A stretch of 64,000 nt of DNA from an uncultured Sphingomonadales bacterium (GTDB lineage: Bacteria; Pseudomonadota; Alphaproteobacteria; Sphingomonadales; Sphingomonadaceae). The notes under the pieces were generated by a model. The model saw nothing but the letters and a program-made list of their open reading frames with translations, did no database searches and was not told the origin of the DNA. Within the stretch, counting starts at the first letter, position 1, and each line of letters begins with the position of its first letter. The position numbers were made by a program, and so were the translations under genes. The DNA is taken from NCBI GenBank assembly GCA_903821605.1, contig CAIJLZ010000014.1:1-64000 (forward strand). The letters are read 5' to 3'. Below are positions 60,741 to 64,000 of this stretch, piece by piece.

Positions 60741-61565
60741 CTAGGCTTGCGCCCGGACGAGCCAGATCGCGCCGGAAAGAACCACCCGGTCCGCATTACA
60801 GCGCGCCGCTATCGCATCCCGGATATGTGCAAAGGCGGTCGCCTTGCGCGCTTCATCCCATGCCGCCATCGCCGCTGCCGCTGGCCCGATTTGTGCCGTG
60901 AGGCGGGCGGCGCGATCTGGTCCGCCTTGGTCGGTCAGCACAATATCGACGGTGAGCGGCACAATCTCGATATTGGTATAGCCGGCGGCGGCAAGGATAA
61001 GATGCAGCCGTTCATCATCGGCAAAGGCAAAGGGGCCGGGGGTCAGCGGATCGGAGGGCGGCGCGGGGTCGAGCAGGTCTGCAATCGCCTGTGCAGGCAC
61101 ATTGGCCCAGTCATTGAGGGCCATCGCCTGCCAGCAGCAAAAGACCAATCGCCCGCCCGGTTTTAGATTGCCGCGAATTCGGGTCATCGCCGCCACGGGA
61201 TCATCGAAGAACATCACCCCGAAGCGGGAAAGCGCGATGTCGAACGGCTTGTCCGCCACCCATTGACCGGCATCGGCAAGGCAGAGCGTGGCCCGCTCGC
61301 CCAGACGCTTGGCGGCCAGCTTCAGCATCGGGCCAGACACATCGACGCCCGTCACAGTCGCCCCTTGTTCCAGCGCCAGCGCACAGCTTTGGCCCGTGCC
61401 GCAGCCGATATCGAGCACGCGTTCACCCGGTTGGATCGCCGCGCGTGCCATCAAGCGGGTGGTCACATTTGCCAGCATCACATCGAGTTCAGGCTGGAAG
61501 GCGACCCATTTTTCGCCGGTGCGATTGTTCCAGAGTTCCTGTTGGGTCGGTGGGGTCTTGGTCAT
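60741..61565 (-). CDS. Class I SAM-dependent methyltransferase
   Basis: This 274-residue methyltransferase has motif I VLDIGCGTGQSCALALEQGA near residue 50, motif II VTGVDVSGPMLKLAAKRL, DIALSRFGVMFFDDPVAAM and NLKPGGRLVFCCWQAM. The opening QELWNNRTGEKWVAFQPELD is typical of a sphingomonad group of uncharacterised methyltransferases; the substrate is unknown. The start at 61565 lies 2 bp past the mscS stop. Confidence 0.88.
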   Translation of the reverse strand: MTKTPPTQQELWNNRTGEKWVAFQPELDVMLANVTTRLMARAAIQPGERVLDIGCGTGQSCALALEQGATVTGVDVSGPMLKLAAKRLGERATLCLADAGQWVADKPFDIALSRFGVMFFDDPVAAMTRIRGNLKPGGRLVFCCWQAMALNDWANVPAQAIADLLDPAPPSDPLTPGPFAFADDERLHLILAAAGYTNIEIVPLTVDIVLTDQGGPDRAARLTAQIGPAAAAMAAWDEARKATAFAHIRDAIAARCNADRVVLSGAIWLVRAQA

Positions 61566-61567
61566 CG

Positions 61568-62701
61568 TCAGCCCTTTGGCGGCGCCCATGGCATGACGAG
61601 CGTGCCGTCAGGCGCGGCGGTGTAGGTGGTCTGGGTCGGATAGGCGAAGGCATAGCCCTCGCGATTGCACAGATCGAGCAAGTCGAGGCAGAAGCGGTGC
61701 CGGGTGTCGAACAATTGCTCGATGGTTGCATCGTTCAGGTCGAAGGCGACTTCATAATCGAGGCTGGACGGGCCGAAACCGGTCATGCCGCAGCGCACCA
61801 GCCGGGCCTTGGGCGATTGCCCGATCAACTGCGCGATCAACTGATCAAGCGCGCGAATACGGTCGGGCTGGGTCTTGTAAACCAGCCCGAAATTGATCTG
61901 CACCCGGCGGCGTTCGGCCTCGGCCAGATTGTGGAGTTGCTTGGACAAGAGGTTGGTGTTGGAGATGATCACCTGATCGCCATTGGCGGCACGAATGCGG
62001 GTCGATTTCAGGCCAATGGCCTCGACCTGACCGGTCAGCGTGTCGAACTGGATCACATCGCCGACCTTGAACGGCTTGTCGAAGATGATGGCAAGCGCCG
62101 CGAATAGCTCGCTGAAAATCCCCTGCGCGGCCAGACCAATCGCGATGCCGCCAATGCCCAGACCGGCGACAAGGCCGGTCACGTTGATGCCCAGATTGTC
62201 GAGGATCACCACCGCCGCGATGGCGAACAGGGCAAAGTTGACCAACAGCCGGATCAACCCCATGGCGGTGCCGAGCCGTTCATTGCCTTCGCCCGCGCCC
62301 GCCCGATATTCGACCATGGCGAGGATCAATTCGCGCAGCCAGATCGCGCCTTGCACCACCAAGGCGACGGTCAGCAGCGTATTGGCGAAATGCACCACCG
62401 CCTCCGGGGCCATGCCATAGCGCACCGTCATCCACAGGCCAATGATCACCGCGACCGTCAGCTTGGTGCGCGACAGGACGCGGTAGGTCAGGCGCTGGGG
62501 CAGGGTGTAGCTGTCGATATGGCGCAGCCGCCGGACCACCAGCGCGCCGGCAATCCAGACGATGGCGATGAGCAGCGCAGCGGTGGCGGCGGCCAGCATC
62601 AGGCTCGTGGTGTGATCCTGAAACCAGCGCATCGCAATGGCCCACAGGCCGTCAAGTTCTTGGAGGAAAGTTGGTGCAGTCATAGGCGCAACATCTGCCA
62701 T
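61568..62701 (-). CDS. MscS-family mechanosensitive channel
   Basis: This 377-residue small-conductance mechanosensitive channel homologue has four or five helices, the pore helix INVTGLVAGLGIGGIAIGLA AQGIFSELFAALAIIFD, then the beta domain FKVGDVIQFDTLTGQVEAIG LKSTRIRAANGDQVIISNTN. It releases solutes on hypo-osmotic shock. MTAPTFLQEL at 62683 is an alternative start. Confidence 0.93.
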   Translation of the reverse strand: MADVAPMTAPTFLQELDGLWAIAMRWFQDHTTSLMLAAATAALLIAIVWIAGALVVRRLRHIDSYTLPQRLTYRVLSRTKLTVAVIIGLWMTVRYGMAPEAVVHFANTLLTVALVVQGAIWLRELILAMVEYRAGAGEGNERLGTAMGLIRLLVNFALFAIAAVVILDNLGINVTGLVAGLGIGGIAIGLAAQGIFSELFAALAIIFDKPFKVGDVIQFDTLTGQVEAIGLKSTRIRAANGDQVIISNTNLLSKQLHNLAEAERRRVQINFGLVYKTQPDRIRALDQLIAQLIGQSPKARLVRCGMTGFGPSSLDYEVAFDLNDATIEQLFDTRHRFCLDLLDLCNREGYAFAYPTQTTYTAAPDGTLVMPWAPPKG

Positions 62702-62770
62702 GCGGGGGCCAAAGGTGCAATGCGCTGTGCTTGTTTTGCCTCATCCGGTGCGCGGGCGTGGCGGGCTGGC

Positions 62771-63508
62771 TTAGGCCCGGTGGGCCGCGATCAGGAATTC
62801 GACATTGCCCTCCGGCCCGGTGATGGGTGAGGGGGTGACGCCCTCCACCCGCCAGCCCGATGCCGTGAACCATGCCGCCACCTCGTCGCAGACGCGTTGA
62901 TGCACTAAGGTGTCGCGGATCACGCCCCCCTTGCCCACCTCTTCGCGCCCGGCCTCGAACTGCGGCTTGATAAGCGCAATACAACGGGCGTGGGGCGCCG
63001 CGAAGCTAAAGGGGCGTTCCAGCACCTTGGACAGGCCGATGAAACTCGCGTCGCAGACGAACAGGTCAATGGGCTCGGGAATATGCTGGGCGGTCAGGAT
63101 GCGGGCGCTGGTCTGTTCATGGACGATCACGCGAGGATCGTTGCGCAGCTTCCACGCCAGTTGGTTGGTGCCGCTGTCCACCGCATAGACCTTGGTCGCG
63201 CCGTGATGCAGCAGGACATCGGTAAAGCCGCCGGTGGACGAGCCGACATCCATCGCCATCACATTCGCAACATCCCAGCCGAAATGGTCGAGCGCGCCTT
63301 GCAGCTTGACGCCACCACGCGACACCCAGGGATGATCGCGCCCGCGCACTTCGAGCGGGGCATCCGGGGCAAGGGCCTGGCCCGCCTTGGTAATCCGCGC
63401 CTCGCCCGAAAAGACAAGCCCGGCAAGGATCAACGCCTGCGCCCGGGTCCGGCTTTCAGCCAGCCCGCGTTCGGCAAGCAACTGGTCGGCGCGACTAGTC
63501 TTGGCCAT
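62771..63508 (-). CDS. tlyA: TlyA-family rRNA methyltransferase / hemolysin-like protein
   Basis: This 245-residue protein has an N-terminal S4 RNA-binding domain (RADQLLAERGLAESRTRAQA LILAGLVF) and a FtsJ-like methyltransferase domain (HPWVSRGGVKLQGALDHFGW; AMDVGSSTGGFTDVLLHHGA TKVYAVD; LIKPQFEAGREEVGKGGVIR). TlyA enzymes 2'-O-methylate rRNA cytidines. Full length. Confidence 0.93.
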   Translation of the reverse strand: MAKTSRADQLLAERGLAESRTRAQALILAGLVFSGEARITKAGQALAPDAPLEVRGRDHPWVSRGGVKLQGALDHFGWDVANVMAMDVGSSTGGFTDVLLHHGATKVYAVDSGTNQLAWKLRNDPRVIVHEQTSARILTAQHIPEPIDLFVCDASFIGLSKVLERPFSFAAPHARCIALIKPQFEAGREEVGKGGVIRDTLVHQRVCDEVAAWFTASGWRVEGVTPSPITGPEGNVEFLIAAHRA

Positions 63509-63570
63509 GGCGACGCTTTGAAGGGGAGGGCAGCGGGATCATGGCGGCCTGATAGCGTGTGGCACGGCAT

Positions 63571-63604
63571 AAAAAAAGAGGCCGGCACATCATGGGCCGG
63601 CCTC
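63571..63604 (-). terminator. Intrinsic terminator after the ammonium transporter gene
   Basis: On the minus strand GAGGCCGGC-CCATGATGT-GCCGGCCTC is followed by seven T residues. It lies about 115 bp past the amt stop and ends that transcript before tlyA. Confidence 0.9.
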
Positions 63605-63667
63605 AGGTGGTTCGCAGGAGGAACCTTGGGAGAGAACTGCCGTGATCGGCAGGGCTCAATCTGGTGT

Positions 63668-63707
63668 GGAGGCGGGCCGCCGTGGGTCGCGTTGGCTGCC
63701 CGCCTCC
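63668..63707. repeat. Inverted repeat between amt stop and its terminator
   Basis: GGAGGCGGGC and GCCCGCCTCC form perfect 10-bp arms around a 20-nt loop, 12 bp past the amt stop. There is no U-run, so it is probably a 3'-end-stabilising hairpin or an anti-exonuclease structure. Confidence 0.6.
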
Positions 63708-63718
63708 AATTATTGACC

Positions 63719-64000
63719 TCAGTAGTTGTAGGCGCGTTCGCCATGGCTCGCGAGGTCGAGACCTTCGCGTTCCTGGTCTTCCGTCACCCGCAGACCCATG
63801 GTCTTGCTGAGGATGAAGAAGATCACGGCCGAACCGATACCCGACCATGCGAGGGTCAAGGCAACGGCCTTGAGCTGCACGATGACCTGAGCAGCCATGT
63901 CGTAGGTGCCTGCAACCGCCGGGAAGACGGTGTAGTCGAAGAAGCCCTGACCGCCGAGCGCCGGATCGGCAACAATGCCGGTGGCGATGGCGCCGAAGAT
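63719..64000 (-). CDS. amt: Ammonium transporter, C-terminal part (window edge)
   Basis: The last 93 codons and stop of an Amt/MEP family transporter: FGAIATGIVADPALGGQGFF, VQLKAVALTLAWSGIGSAVI FFILSKTMGLRVTEDQEREG and the C-terminal LDLASHGERAYNY, the conserved tail that contacts GlnK. The gene continues beyond the window; a glnK/glnB gene is commonly upstream but cannot be seen here. Confidence 0.94.
   Translation of the reverse strand: MFGAIATGIVADPALGGQGFFDYTVFPAVAGTYDMAAQVIVQLKAVALTLAWSGIGSAVIFFILSKTMGLRVTEDQEREGLDLASHGERAYNY

Noticed and set aside
1-64000. CRISPR arrays, rRNA genes, complete insertion sequences, tyrosine integrases
   Set aside because: I looked for regularly spaced repeats, rRNA signatures, intact transposase genes and the RxxxHxxRH...Y integrase pattern on both strands and found none.

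Overview
The window looks like sphingomonad (Alphaproteobacteria, Sphingomonadales) chromosome. It is GC-rich and gene-dense. It carries a SUF-only Fe-S operon with its Rrf2 regulator, a Tad/Cpa pilus cluster, the proC-ybjN-ubiK-tspO neighbourhood, coq7/ubiH-type quinone genes and many ATGA-coupled operons. The assignment rests on gene content and remembered gene order; no database search was run.

Region 1 (1 to about 15.85 kb) is accessory DNA. A 144-bp direct repeat (118-261 and 15724-15867, about 92% identical by eye) ends at both sites in the 3' end of a tRNA-Ser(GGA) gene. Only the right copy keeps the whole tRNA, so this looks like an island at the tRNA 3' end. Its left part holds a small stress-type cluster (DUF2256, an ABC1/UbiB-like kinase, a DUF393 redox protein and a Blc lipocalin) broken up by transposase remnants. 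Next is a three-gene catabolic cassette (SDR, flavoprotein, SDR) between two truncated IS6-family copies in direct orientation. The right part is a mobility/replication module: a 1059-residue Toprim-helicase protein with a four-cysteine insert, an unknown protein, a translationally coupled four-gene serine-recombinase operon, and a convergent SEC-C protein with a possible PD-(D/E)XK nuclease motif. Two near-identical palindromes lie upstream of the two minus-strand genes of this module.

Region 2 (15.9-28.7 kb) is core chromosome: proC, ybjN, ubiK and tspO; a probable unannotated small RNA ending in a UUCG-tetraloop terminator; two tandem AraC-type regulators; the suf operon (regulator, sufB, C, D, S, T); leuA behind a leucine-rich leader peptide and hairpin (candidate attenuator); and purS/purQ.

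Region 3 (28.7-45.4 kb) holds ctpA-dsbB-coq7, an endonuclease/exonuclease/phosphatase protein, two tRNA-Glu genes that differ at one base (CTC and TTC anticodons), recJ, an aldehyde dehydrogenase, a membrane-anchored FMN glutamate-synthase-like protein, polA, a flippase, a D-amino-acid-oxidase-like flavoprotein and a lysophospholipase-like hydrolase.

Region 4 (45.4-52.7 kb) is a Tad/Cpa pilus locus (cpaA, B, C, D, E, tadB, tadC). It lacks the cpaF/tadA ATPase that normally sits between cpaE and tadB, and no Flp pilin is seen.

Region 5 (52.7-64 kb) is housekeeping: rsmB (with no ordinary start codon at its expected N-terminus), htpX, a DUF1674 protein, a UbiH-family hydroxylase, dapF, mtaB, ftsY, yciB/ispZ, mtgA, a methyltransferase, an MscS channel, tlyA and the 3' end of an ammonium transporter gene.
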